NCBI RefSeq assembly: GCF_035046485.1
Contig: NW_026917387.1
Location: 36,001-100,000, forward strand
Origin: Aedes albopictus
Lineage: Eukaryota > Arthropoda > Insecta > Diptera > Culicidae
DNA length: 64,000 nucleotides
Direction of reading: 5' to 3'
In this document: one piece after another, positions 32,932-45,004 of the stretch
Layout of the letters: every line of letters starts with the position of its first letter
Position numbering within the stretch: the first letter of the stretch is position 1
The notes under the pieces: model-generated
Databases searched by the model: none
Seen by the model: the letters and a program-made list of their open reading frames with translations, nothing else
What the model was told of the DNA's origin: nothing
Translations under genes and position numbers: made by a program

Positions 32932-33596
32932 AAGTGGGGTAAAATGCCATTTTTCAAACTTTCATCGTTTTCAATGATAATTAGCCTCATTTGTTAGGCT
33001 TCCAAAGTGGTAACAGCAACTAGACAATATTTGCTCGATACCTCAGCAAAAATATTCACAAAACTATTGCATTTTCATCGATTTTCAGCGATTTTAAAAA
33101 CTGATTCGTAAAACGGAAGTGGTGCAAAACGACCATCTGCCATGGGGTAAGATGCCACTCCAAGAAAACATTCAAAAATTACGTCCATCAGTTTTCGGGC
33201 ATTTCCGACTCATTTTCCCCCCTCTGTCCCGCTTTCTCGTATACTCAATAAATGGAGTGTTACCCCCCTCCCCGCAAAACGATAATCGTAATATTTCAAT
33301 GACCCCTAACATGGAAAGCTTAGACATCAACAACCATGCGTCTCCATGCGTGCCTCAATCTCGTTGGAAACACTTGGCTGGTAATAAAATCACCAGAAAA
33401 CCTTAATTGCAAGCACGAAAAACCGGAAGTTGCCAATTTTCATTGGGAAATCAAAGGATTTTTCGTGGGTTTGGTGGCCTAGCTTCTAGAAGAATGTTTG
33501 ATGCAAACATATCTTGACACCATTTACCTATAGCAATGATCAAGTCCCATCCAGGAATGATTTTATGAGTTGGGCCATTTTACCCCATCTTGGCAT
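32932..33596. mobile_element. Possible MITE with GGGGTAAAATG ends
   Basis: CAAGTGGGGTAAAATGCC at the left is matched by GGCCATTTTACCCCATCTTG at the right in inverted orientation. An internal relative, CATGGGGTAAGATGCC, lies near 33,141, and a separate one, GTAAGATGCCATCACCC, at about 52,212. Beyond about 20 bp the arms do not pair clearly, and no target duplication is evident. Confidence 0.5.
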
Positions 33597-33985
33597 TTTG
33601 GGCTTTGTTCCCCTACGTACGTACACACACACGGTTTGTATATTGGATGGGTTTACCAACTCGGGAACATCCACCGGGGAAGGTAGTCAGCCGGTCTGCT
33701 GCCCGGCCGGTCTCCACCCACCAACTTTTCCAAGCCAAAGCCAAACATTGTGTATTAAGGTACTAACGGGGATTGAAAAATCAGACAATTTCAGAGCATA
33801 CTCGCCTGCCTCGAGTCTGACTGTTCTAACTGTTCGCGTTCGTACTTAGTTGGGCCACTGAAGATGGGTGGAGAATGATGAAAGACCTCAGGGGGACGCT
33901 AAATGCTTACGGACACATATCAGCCAGTAGTGCAACGCGGTCGACTCACCTGTCAGATTACAGATTCTCGAGTTTTGCTTCCATT
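33597..33985. other. Short unique segment
   Basis: A GC-richer patch without a recognisable frame, RNA or repeat. Nothing else was seen. Confidence 0.35.
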
Positions 33986-36400
33986 TGAACTATTCAAAAT
34001 CGTCGATTTGCTGGACTTTTCCCAGGAACTTCTACAGGAAATTCTCTAAGGATGTATCTAGAAATTTCTGAAGTGGTTTCTTCAGTAACTCATCCAAGAA
34101 TTACTCCGCGGAATTATCCAGGAATTCATCTGTGGGTTTTCCCAGTTTTTATTGTTCCAAGAATGATTCAAACAATGTATCCAGGATCTCCTCTTGCGAT
34201 TCCTACAGGAATATCTCTTGTTGCGATTTCTTCATGAATTTATCACAGAATACTTCCACGAATGCTTGCTGGTGTTTCTCTGAAACTTCTACAGGAAATT
34301 ATCTAGGGAAGTAGCCAAAAATTTCTGTAGGGTTTTATCCAATTACTCCCGTAAAATTACTCCACAGAGTTATCCAGGAATTCATCTATGAATTTTACAA
34401 TTTTTTTTTTCGAGAATTGCTCTAAGCATTCCTTCAGAAATATCTGCCGGAATTTTTCCAGAATTTCTACTGGGATTTCCCCGAGGATCTCTAGAGGGAA
34501 TTCTTTAAAAAAAAATATGGATGTTTTCAGTTTTTTCTCCAGAAATCAATCAAACAATGTATCCTGGAGTTCCTTTTGAAATTTATCCAGGACTTCTTTT
34601 AGGATTTCTACAGGAATATTTATCTCTTGTTGCGTTTCTTCCATGAATTTCTGTTGCCATTTGTGCAACAATTTCTGCTGGTGTGCCTCCAGGAATGCCT
34701 CGAGGATTTCCTTCAGGAATTGCTCTGAAGATTTCTATGATAATCTGTCCAGATATTTTCTTCCGAGAACCAAAAGTTTATCTTGAGATTCCTTAACGAA
34801 CAACAGCCAGGTTTCAGAAAACTTTTTAGGGATGTATCCAACAATTTCTGAAGGGGTTTTCCAATGACTCCAACTTCACCAAATTGTTCAAAATTTTTTC
34901 TTCGAAATTTCGTAGTTTTTTTTTCAGAATTTCTCCTAGCATTCCTTCAAGAGTTCATGCTGGATTTTTTTTTTCCAGAAATGCTACCGGATATTCATCC
35001 TGAGATTTCTCCGAGGGTTCCTCTAGAGATATCTTGAAAAATCTCTGTTAAAGGCATCCATATTTAGTTCTCAAGAAATTACTCAATCAATGTATGCAGC
35101 AATTCCTCTTGGGATTCCTGAAGGATTTCTCTTGAAATTCCCACAGGAATGTCTCTTGATATTGCTTGAGTGAGTAATTTTATTTGTGATTTCTTCCGAA
35201 ATTCCTGCAGAGATTCTTCTTGAAACTAAGGCCGGGAGTTTTCTTAGAATTCATGCTTGAATATTTCAAGATGTTCTGCTTAATTTTCTCTATAAATTGT
35301 TCCAGATATTACATCAGAACTTTTTCTTCAGGAACTCCTCTGTAAATTTCCTCGGAATTTCATCTCGAGTTCTAACAGTGACTTCTCCATAGAGGGATTC
35401 TTCCAATGATTCTTCAAGAAAAGCTGGTATTATTCTGGTATTCTTCAAGGAATGCTGGAATTATTTCATAAATTTCTGCTGATGCTCCCCCAGGAATTAC
35501 TCTGGTACTTCATCTTGGAATCGTTCTGAAGTTTCTATAACAATCTTTTCATATACTTTTCTAAGATGCCATCATTTTTTGCTGGGATTCCTTCAGAGCC
35601 TACAGCTGGGATTCCTCCAGAAATTCTTGATAGTATTCTTGCAGGACTCCACGGAGTTATCCAGAAGAAGAAGAATTAATAAGGGATTACTCCAATAAAT
35701 TTTCCAGTTTTTTTTTTGGAAATTGCCATTAGTATTTCCTTAAAAAATGCCGCTGTTTTTTCAAAAATTCTACCGGGAACATTACGAGGATTTCTTAAAA
35801 AATCTTCATGGATGCCTTCGTTTTTTTTCTCCGGGAATTACTCATACAATGTATCCAGGACTCCTCTTGGGATTCTTCTAGAAACTCTTGCTAGGAATGC
35901 TCCGGAAACTCATGCTAGAATGTTCAAGCCATTTTCACTGGGATTCTTCCAAGAATAGCTCCAGATGTTTCTGCAGAACTTAGTTCAGCAATTCCGTGGA
36001 TTTTTCTAAGAATTTCAACGGGAATCCTCACACTGATTTCTTCAAAGAGTTTAATAGGGATTTCTCCAATGATTCTCCTAGGAAAGGCTCCGCTGATTTG
36101 TCCAGAGTTTTTTTCTAGGGATGCTTGTAGGTTTTTTTTAGAAAATTGAAATTGGCATTTTCTTAAAAACAACTCTAAGGATTTATCCAAGAACTTTTTG
36201 AGAGGTTTATGCAGATATAACTTACGGTTTTTTTTTCGTGAATTCCTGTATCGTTTTGTCTAGTGATTTCTGAGTTATATCTCCGGTTGCTCCAGGGATT
36301 CCTTCAGGAATTCCTCCCGTGATTCCTCTTACGATATTTCAGAGGTTTCACGGGGGATTATTCTACAAATTGCAGCTTTGATTTCCTTTTCAAGCAATGT
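33986..36400. repeat. Large decayed minisatellite tract with longer-period structure
   Basis: Diverged ATTCCTCCAGGAATT, GGGATTCCTTCAG and TTTCTACAGGAA words fill this 2.4-kb stretch. On top of them, a longer block recurs: a T-rich run, then TCCAGAAAT or TCCGGGAAT, then ACTCA, ACAATGTATCCAGGA and CTCCTCTTG. Its CAATGTAT landmark appears at about 34,173, 34,555, 35,088 and 35,847. The tract therefore once contained higher-order duplications. Frames of 60-88 codons here are artefacts. Confidence 0.7.
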
Positions 36401-38560
36401 CGATCCATTTGTTTACTCGTTTGTGTCTTGTATCACTTTGAAGAGGATTTTATCCCAAACCTGCAAATCACGTGCACTTTGGATAACCCTCTCAACTCAC
36501 GTACCGCAATTCCACGCCGGCACAAATTATCAGCAATAAAAACAATTCCCCGCGCATCGCCTCAGTAATTCTACGTACAATTTTAATGTTCTCAAATTGC
36601 ACCACTTACTCACACACGCCACTTTTTCGCACCCATTGACCGACCCGTTCGTTCATTGCGCCCAAGAACGAACAAAAATCCTGAATATCATGAGACTGAT
36701 TATAGGTTTCTTCTCCCATACCTACATTCGTTCCAGCTGATTCCAGCGTCAATGTCGATGTCGACGGCGGCGGCGACGGCGACGGAGTCGACCGCTCGGG
36801 AAAAATTCATAACAATAAAAGCAGCACCAAACAGCCAATGATCCGCCCGTGAATGGGGCAGCCCAAATGTGGGGGTTTATGGCTCATTATCGAAAAATTA
36901 TTATGATTAGGCGCTGAATTTTGCTGATTCCACTCGAAACGTCGTCGTCGACTACAATATGCAGGCATGCAGGAGGGCATTACGTGTCGTACGCGCGGCG
37001 GGTGCGAGCATAAGAGGGCACTCCGTTCCCATTCCTAAGAAATCGATCCCCCTAACCCACTGATGGGGGGCCGGTGGGTTTGGATTGATTGAGTTGAGGT
37101 GAATGGGAGAAGAGCATAAAATGATCTGGTTTGCTGGTCTGGATGCGAAAATTCCACGGTTTTAACCCTTCTACAGCGATTGAAAAGTGAAACATTGGAC
37201 TATCATGAACAGATTAGAGACCATTCGGAAAAAATGCATCTCACCCCACTCTCCCCTCGGAATTGCAACTTTTTCGAACCGAGTTGCAACATGCACACAC
37301 TTTGTGGGTTGAACTTCGACACTGTTGGCAACAGCATATAGCCACAGAGTCAAGCCGACCAGAGCCAAGCAGAGCTCGCAGTTCTTTTGGGTTTTGGTCG
37401 GTCGGTCGGTCGGCTTGGCTGGGCATAAATAGAGATCATTATCGTGATTATAACGTTTCCCTTTCATGGCTATTTTTTCCACGTTGCTCACCAGCAGCAA
37501 CAACCGTGTTGCTGTTGCTGCTGACTGTCTTTTGAGATTCAAATGGTTTTGGTTCCGTAGTCAAGCCATAGCATCGACGACGGCTACTCTTTGCATACAA
37601 TTTAAAGTGACCCTTTTTCCTCTCCCTTCGAGAGGGAAGAGAGGAACCGGGGGTACCAACCAACCAAGGGTTTGGTCAAAATTATACCCCAAGTCGGAAT
37701 TAGGGCCACATTTGTTTTATACACAGAGAGTGTTTCAAAATCTTCCGCCTCGCGACCAATTGTACACCGCGCATTAATGGTGAAAAATTTATGCGCCAAG
37801 GTCTACAAGTGGCACATAAAGCACCCCAGCTTGAGCTAATTGCCGCGGCTCGGATCGGGTAGATTTGCGGCGGCGGCCCAAGGTTGACCCTGATGGGCGC
37901 GATTGTTTGTCCCACTGACTGCGCTGTACTGGACAAACAAACTCATCGCTTCAGAGAGTAGTGGTGGATTGTGCGTTACGTCTCCGGACTGATTTGAATA
38001 TCTGCCCTAGACAAACCGTTGTTGTTGGATAGAGTTGGTTGACTTCCCGCCGTAGAATACTGAAAAATAAAATAAATTGTAGAACTAATTACCGAAAATG
38101 AGTCGGATTGAGTGTGGATCGAAGCACCAGTGAGAGAGCTTTCAGCAAACCGAGTTAGACCGGGACCCAGCGAAACAAGAACTTCAGCGGTGGGGAAAAA
38201 AGTGGGTGTGCAAGATTTATCTGCCCTGATTTATCACGGTTTATGTTTTTTTGTTCATTCGTTAAATTCCGTAATTATTACTTAAACAATAAATTAAGGC
38301 TGCGGTTCCACTAGACTGCGAGCCAAGCGTTCTCCGGGGGTGCAGACGAGCTGAGAGCAAAAAAATAATATAATTAAAGCAAACTCTTGCGAGTGATAAT
38401 CGCTATGCCTCTTTTTATGATCTGGATTGAAAAATAGATAAAAAAAAGTTGTGGTGCTTGCATATCTAAAATAATCGAGAAGGTCGATCAGCAGTAAATG
38501 GGAATTGAAGGCCGGCAATGCGTCTGGAAGGCTAGACTGCGCCGAGGGCATATGTAAATT
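36401..38560. other. Unique GC-mixed DNA
   Basis: It contains GGCGAC and TCGACG runs (36,755-36,800), a (GGTC)n stretch near 37,398-37,414, CTG runs near 37,508 and repeated CATAAA/TTTATG words. Short frames on both strands overlap without any domain. It is probably non-coding regulatory or intronic DNA. Confidence 0.4.
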
Positions 38561-38939
38561 ATTCGGCTTTGCTATGCTAGAGTTAGTTTTTTCTTGGAAT
38601 CAACTGTCTGAGTGTTAATTAAACTTAACAAAAAAATGGAATATGTTATAGGTGAAGTAGGAAGAAATGAAAACTGTAAGGGATAACAAATAATGCGAAA
38701 ACACAAATAACTATGAAATTGGCAATTAGAGATCAATTGGATAATGATAAAAAAAAATACATCCAAACTATGAAACTTATATCAGAGGAATGTTTCTTAT
38801 TTATTAACCATAACCCTCTGGAATCCAAAATTTTGATTTAGATCTAATTATAATTTTTCGTCATCTAAAATCGATTCAAAAATGTTTCTTTTCAATACGC
38901 ATTTTTCTGAGTTTAGTAATTTATTATTTTTTTTGAATG
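38561..38939. other. AT-rich non-coding DNA
   Basis: AT-rich without a credible gene or a repeat with clear ends. Confidence 0.35.
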
Positions 38940-39231
38940 AGTGTAATCAGTTATTGTACTATTTAGTTCCGCCCTTTTTTGCTTATCCTTTGACAGATAC
39001 GCATATTTCGACCACCACTTGTAATCTTCCTCAGTGTCAATAATCCACTGAAGAAGTCATCGCATTCACCCCGCTTATGTACTAAAATTCTAAAACTACT
39101 GTTGCCTATAACGTACCTATACCTTTGAATAACTGGCACTGAGGAAGATTACAAGTGGTAGTCGAAATACACATATCTTCAAAGGACAAGAAAAGAGTGC
39201 GGAATTAAACGGTACAAACACTGATTACACT
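38940..39231. mobile_element. Hairpin MITE, 292 bp
   Basis: The left end AGTGTAATCAGTTATTGTAC pairs with the right end GTACAAACACTGATTACACT. The pairing continues through GACAGATACGCATATTTCGACC and CCACTTGTAATCTTCCTCAGTG, which recur inverted at 39,130-39,180. The loop of about 80 bp is unpaired. The AGATACGTATTTCGACC motif is shared with the hairpin at 40,857-41,143, so the two may be related. It has no coding capacity. Confidence 0.7.
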
Positions 39232-39547
39232 GATTACACAGAGGATATTCTGCTTAGAGGGTTCGAGCGTTCAAAAAGTCGGTTCAAGGAAGAAAAAAAA
39301 TATAAAAAAAAATAAAAAAAAAAACATATATTTTTGAAGAAGATTAACGTTTTACTATTAATCACAAAAACAGCCTTTAAAACCTATAAACATCGTTGAA
39401 TCTCAAATATTTCAGTGATCTGTTAAACGTTGTCCTTCAGAGCATTAAAAGCCAGACCGCGCTAATCCATGATTTTCCGTTTTTTTTATTGCATAAAATT
39501 GCGGATAAATATCTGAGACATTTCTGAAGGAATGTTAAGAGATGAAC

Positions 39548-40690
39548 CAGCCTACCCGGGTAGAGCTTAATGGCAAAAGAATGGCAAATTTTACCATTAA
39601 AACAGAATGTTTGAATGGCAAAATGTGTTATTTGTTTGTTTGAAATAAGAGTTAAAATAACAAAAATAATAACAAAATTTTGGTAGCAGAAAAACTTAAA
39701 AATAACTTATTTTGCCATTGTAATAACAAAGTAATGGTTAAGCATGCGGATTAAATTGAAGAACAAAATAAGTTATTATTGAGATTTTGATAACAAAATA
39801 AGACCCAAATTAACTGTTATCGTTGAATAACAAAATATGACATTCTTGAGTTATTGATAACAGAATAAGAACAAATTTAGCTGTTTATGTGGCGATCAAA
39901 ATAATGGTAGGTTTAGTTGTTCAAATTCAATTTTAAAATAATGGTAGATTCAGTTATTATTTCAAAGTAGCAGAAGAAAGGTAAAATGAGCTATTTCTTT
40001 TTTTTTTCTTCAATAAAATTTAAGTTCATCAATCAAAGTAAAAACTATTTTATTTTGTGGAAATTATAAACTCAAAACGAAACGAACTTAAAAATCAAAT
40101 TCACTTTGATGAACGTAGCCACCATTGCGTCGAAAACGATAGATACGTCGTTTTACAAATTATACTCTTTAATTGTTTGAGTTCTAAATTAACATAAATT
40201 GATGTGCATCAAATAGAATCCATTGCGAATCAAACACACAGCTGAGAATCCGGATTTGTTTACTTATGCGAGATACGTCGAATTGAAAAGTTATGGTTGA
40301 AATATACATTATAATAGCATAATAGTTAATGGTATATTAAGAGTAAAATATGTTATAGTGCCTATTGTTTATAAATAGTTTCTCACAATACCAAAATAAT
40401 GGCAAATTTAGGTAAGAATGTAAATTATGTTATTGTTTTGATATTTTATACAATTCATGTGCTAAATTGCAAGTTTTACCATGATAGTAATTTTTGCTAT
40501 TGATGTGTTATTTAGCATTATTCATGAATAACATATCAATGACAAGATTTGCTATGATTGTATATTTTGCTATTGATTTGCCATTTTAAGTTTTTCATAA
40601 TAACAGAAGAATGGCAAAACGAGATATGATGGCAAAACCAGTTATTATTTTGTCCTTTGTTTGCCATTAGCCTCTACCCGGGTAGGGCTG
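39548..40690. mobile_element. 1.14-kb MITE with CTACCCGGGTAG tips
   Basis: The ends are inverted repeats of about 30 bp: CAGCCTACCCGGGTAGAGCT at the left and, on the other strand, CAGCCCTACCCGGGTAGAGG at the right, followed on both sides by TAATGGCAAA. The tip CTACCCGGGTAG is a perfect palindrome in itself (39,552-39,563 and 40,674-40,685). The interior is AT-rich with many ATAACAAAATAAG and AATGGCAAA words. No transposase frame exists. It interrupts a decayed minisatellite tract, with GAAGGAATGTTAAGAG before it and GAAGGAATGTTCGAAGG after it. Confidence 0.8.
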
Positions 40691-40856
40691 AAAATCTCTA
40701 TAATGAAGAAATAATAATAATAATGAAGGAATGTTCGAAGGAAATCAGAATCCAAAAATCGAAATAATTCACTATTTATCATATATATGTCTAAGAAATT
40801 CTGGAAGGAATTCCCGAAATAATTGTCTGAAAAGTTTTCAAAAGAATAACTGAATA

Positions 40857-41143
40857 AGTAAAATAAAATCGGGTTAAGTACTTTTCGTTTTAATTCTGCC
40901 GAGGTGAACCAACCATTTGGGTGAAAGCCTCTTAAATAAAGACAAATAAATAAATAAATAAATTCTTTTAATTCTACTAAGAATTTGCAACCTTTGACAG
41001 ATACGTGTTTCGACCCCAACTGTAAGGTCGTTTTCACACTGAAGACGACCTTACAGTTGAGGTTGAAATACGTATCTGTTAAAGGAAGCAAATTGTTGGT
41101 GTAATTAAAAGGAGCAGTACTTAACCAGATTTTCATTTTACTT
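40857..41143. mobile_element. Hairpin MITE, 287 bp, with a nested insertion
   Basis: The left end AAGTAAAATAAAATC, then GGTTAAGTACTTTTCGTTTTAATT, is mirrored by the right end AATTAAAAGGAGCAGTACTTAACC, then ATTTTACTT. The central pair GTAAGGTCGTTTTCACACTG / CTGAAGACGACCTTACAG has almost no loop. The CAGATACGTGTTTCGACC motif links it to the MITE at 38,940-39,231. The left arm is longer than the right because of the insertion at 40,898-40,965. Confidence 0.72.
40898..40965 (+). mobile_element. Severely 5'-truncated LINE-type tail
   Basis: The perfect 10-bp direct repeat TTTTAATTCT lies at 40,888-40,897 and 40,966-40,975 and brackets 68 bp. The insert ends in an (AAAT)n run after GTGAAAGCCTCTTAAATAAAG. 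A target duplication plus a short A-rich repeat tail is the signature of target-primed reverse transcription with extreme 5' truncation. No family can be named from so short a piece. Confidence 0.65.
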
Positions 41144-41899
41144 GCAAGTATTCCACGAACACGCCCAGGTTCATCATCATCAATAACTGAATGATTTTTC
41201 AATAAAATTGCTGTAATAATCCCAAAAACATGTACTAAATACCGGAGTAACTCCCAAAGAGATTTCCGAAAAAAATCGAGATGAAAAATTAAAAAAAAAA
41301 CTGAAACTTGGAGGAATAAATGAAAAATGGGAATTTCTCAGCAAGTTTTCAGGAGTTTCTTCGGGTTTTCCTGTGAGAGTCCTCTCGAAAATTTCTTCGC
41401 TAATTGATTCGACAATTCCATTTACCAATTTCTTTAGTTTTTCTTTTGGAAATAGCAAATCATTTGTCGGTTTTGTCAGCATTTCTCATTGGTAATTTCT
41501 TAAATTGTAAAGGAATTATCTGAGAACTTTCTGAAAAAATTCTCGAATTCTAACAATTTATCGAAAGAGTTCACTATGAATATGTTGAAGAAATTGTAGA
41601 AGAAACTACAGAAATTACTGTCTAAAAATTTTTAAATTAATGACCTAATGAATTTTTAAAACAATTGCCGAAAAAGCTTCCTATTGAGTTTCCAAAAAAA
41701 AGGATTTTTAAAAAAGTTTTTGTTTCTGTGTATTTCAGCCTATGCTAATTCAACACTTGAAAAATAAAATAAAATAAAAGAATTAATGAATAATATCTCA
41801 ACGAAATAGCTGAAGGAATCCCGAAAGAAAGTTCTGAACACTGGATTAGCTCACAACGGGAAAGCCGAAGACATTCGCAATAGTTTACTCTTTTTGCCA

Positions 41900-42166
41900 C
41901 TTCTTCTTCTTCTTCCTGGTTCGACGTTCCACAAGTGGAACTTGGCCCGTCTCTCACCTAAACTTGGTGTTCTTCGAGTACTTCCACAGTTAATAATTGA
42001 GGGGCTTTCTTGGCCTGCCATTGCATGAATTTGTATATTGTGAGGCAAACACAATGATGCACTATGACCAGGAAGTCGAGAAAATTACCCTAACCGGAAC
42101 GGAAATTAAACCTGCCGTCACCGCCGGATTGGCGATCCTTACCACGAGGCTAACTGGAGACCCTAA
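41900..42166 (-). mobile_element. Diverged Feilai-like SINE, minus strand
   Basis: Read on the minus strand, the head has an A-box region TTAGCCTCGTGGTAAGG and a degenerate B box AGGTTTAATTTCC, where the intact form at 26,853 is GGTTCGATTCC. The body shares CGACTTCCTGGTCATAG, the TTAATAACTG-type segment and AGTGGAACGTCG-like positions with the Feilai-like copy at 26,794-27,071, all with many substitutions. It is an old, inactive copy. Confidence 0.7.
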
Positions 42167-42580
42167 CTTTTCACCACTCTACTACTCTCTTTATTTTAAA
42201 ATATTTTTGTTTTTTTTTTTTTTTAAACTAAACTTTTGATTCGACTTCATACTTCGAGGTAATGTTGTTTTGTTTTCTCCTCACTACCTGTGCTTATCGA
42301 TTTTTTTTTATAATTTGATCAATCCTGTCTTTTTTTTTATATTTTTTTTGTTTCCTCTTCCTAACGTTTATTTACTTTTAGGTTATTCAAATTTCTTACT
42401 TTCTTCAGGTTTTGGTTCTAAAAGTTCTCTCATTTTTGATATTTTTATTGTTTCCTATTCCTGAATTTTGTTTAACTATCTTCTTTTAGGTATTTTTTTT
42501 TCTTTCTTTAAGTTACTGTTTTAAAAGTTCTGATTTTAAAGTTTCTTGTTCTCTTTTTACGTTTTATTTTTTCGTATCAA
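42167..42580. other. T-rich low-complexity DNA
   Basis: Long T runs and TTTTCTTC-type sequence are present on the plus strand. Frames here encode F/L/S-rich stretches caused by composition alone. No gene was seen. Confidence 0.45.
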
Positions 42581-45004
42581 AACCAAAACCCGCACAGAAG
42601 GGCACTTACTCTCCAACTCTTTTTTCCGTAATCCAAACTGCTGTTGCCGTATTTTAAACTCGTATCATGCGAATGAAGCGAACGAGCACCGACCACTCTA
42701 ATTTTAATGTTACGTCGCTCTGACTGAAGTCGCTCTGAACTCGCTCCGGTAGACATACTGGAGCTGGGACTGCGACTGAAACTGGAAGCGGTATTCCTAT
42801 GCGAAACGATATGCAGCATGTAGTAGGCAAGTAGGCACCCAGGTACGCATCATATCAGAGCAGATTATCTCTTTTTATAAATCACCACTTTTGTTTGGTT
42901 CCAGCAGCAGCTTCGCTGCTATTAGCAGCTTCAGTTAGCTGATGACTACTGAAGGGTCGGAGGATGATCGCGGGAAGGGAAAAGCTTTTGTGTGAATGCT
43001 TTTTCTCGCTGTGGTGCTCGCGAGTCGATGGGAGTTTTCACGAAACGCGTTCGTTTGATGAGCAGGGAATGGGGGCTCTTTTTGTCTCGCTTCTGGGTCC
43101 GCTTGGGTCTGATGCTGCTAACGATTTCCAACGCGAGCCATGGGATGGGGTCAGAGCATACACTCACTCAAGTGCAATTATGTGTCCGGAGATGGGAGTG
43201 ATGAAGTTCATTGCATAATTAAGGGATTTTTTTTTCAGGGATGGTTTCTGTTCTGGAGAGCGGGATAGCTAATGATTGAATCGGTAACAGGGTTTGGTAG
43301 ATACATTGGCTGAGCTTCCAGAAGTGCTTAAAGCAACGAAACCACACGCAAAAGACAGAGGTACTAACGTGCTATTTAAGATGGAACGTTCTGATTTATC
43401 TTTCAAGTAAAATCAAATGAATCTCAATTACTCCGGGCCCCACTCGGATCTTTTCCATCTAAAAATCTGATGAGGACTTAATTTCGACAAACTTGTTGAC
43501 ATCGTTCACACATCTACGAGAATCCGAAAAGTAAACATCATCTCTCTTCGATTCAACAAAAACAAAGACAACAATGAGAACCGAAGTCAGCAACCCCAAA
43601 AGTTTCCTTCGCAGCAGCGAAAACATAAAAAATCAATTTACACGAAAAAAATGGTTCGGAAATTTATGGCACGACCTTTAATTTCGTATTAAAAAGAATG
43701 AAAAATGGAGGTTTTTTCTTCGGTGCCTTCGACTTCCCTGTGCCACAGTTTCGCACTTTCACAGTCGTCGACCGGTGAACGTCTGCTGACAGCCGGGCGG
43801 CGGTGGTTCGATCCATCGGAAGACCATCATAAGAACACACATAAAATTATGATTATGGGGTCTCGCCCCAATTCGAGAGCCGGTCCAAGCTCTTTTTTGA
43901 TGGATTATGATTGGGAAAATGCAGTTTTATGCGCTCTCGTGTCCCATCTGCGCACACGATTCTCCTCGGTGATATTTCACTCGCCTCACCTTCTCACGCT
44001 GGCTGACTGGCTGGTTGGCTGCTGCTGCTGCTGGGTCACCCTCCAAAACTGGGTGGAAATTCGATGTCGTTTCGGTGATTTGTTTTACAAATGGAAGAAC
44101 ACGTGTGCCCCAGCAGCGAACCTGAATGAAGATGCGCGCAGATCGACACCACCACCGGCTCGGTCATGGTTCATTTGGTGGCCCAATGGGCTCTAGTACC
44201 GGTGTGCGGCCCTTGCATGGGAGACGAATGTGGAACGCGTGAAATTGCACCCGCACCTAGGTCGAGATCACGCAAAGCCGTACGGAAAGCAACAAATTCT
44301 CCGAGGTCCCTCGCGTTGCATTTCTGGACACGACGACGGGAAACCATTCATCATGTCTTCTTCGAGGGGTCTCTCTCTCTCGTTACGCCTCATACGATTT
44401 CGACCGGTAGTGTGTAAATTAATTTCAACTCATTAATGTGTGTAGCTCATCGTGTCGTCGTCGTCGTCGTCGTGATCGCCGTTGAAAGCCATCCATGGGA
44501 GCTGATGGGAGAAAAGGGCCGAAAAAACAAACAGAGGTCCGTTGATTATGCCTACACCTACTACCGAGTGTGCTCATGGTATCAGGTCTCTGGGTTCCGT
44601 CCGGGGAGACGGGGGAGCAACTCGCGGAAGAATTTGTTCGTTTGCATGTTTAACATGATTTCGCTCTTTTGTCTTGCGACTTCCTGTAATTAAAGCCGTC
44701 AGTCAGTGAGTCAGTCGGTCGGTCGGTAAGTTGGTGTGAGAGTGCGCGTGTGTAAGTTTGTGGAGAAAAGTGAATAGTCCCAAATTGGAATGAAATGAAA
44801 ACTTGGCTCGATTCGGTAATTTTTTCGTGGGCTGGGAGAAATTCATCATTGATTAGTCGGTGGTGGGAGAAAATTGTCTACGGAAGGTAAACAGGAAACC
44901 TGTCATTTGCTGGGCTGCAACAATTTAAGGGCTGAGAAAAGGCGAGTGTGTAGGCAAATAGTGCATATGTTGATAGAATGGATTACGGCTTTCCAGTAAC
45001 AGTC
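42581..45004. other. GC-mixed unique DNA, possible minus-strand promoter at left
   Basis: It resembles the other unique segments: CTG runs (44,022-44,034), a CGT run of about 20 bp (44,454-44,474) and a GGTC run near 44,715. At its left edge, on the minus strand, a TATA-like TTTATAAAAAG (complement of 42,871-42,881), an initiator-like TTTCAGTC and a donor-like GAGAGTAAGTG lie in order. The plus-strand frame of 163 codons at 43,705-44,196 has no recognisable domain. Confidence 0.35.

Larger units (their letters stand above)
40691..41740. repeat. Decayed minisatellite tract, interrupted
   Basis: Diverged GAAGGAATTCCCGAAATAAT-like words are visible on both sides of the hairpin MITE at 40,857-41,143. 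The tract continues with AATTTCTCAGCAAG, CAGGAGTTTCTTCGGG and similar words. It is the most eroded of the GGAATTCC-type tracts, and no period can be read. Confidence 0.45.

Noticed and set aside
43705..44196. A 163-codon plus-strand frame
   Set aside because: It contains a CTG-run artefact (a cysteine run), has no domain and no flanking splice or promoter signals.
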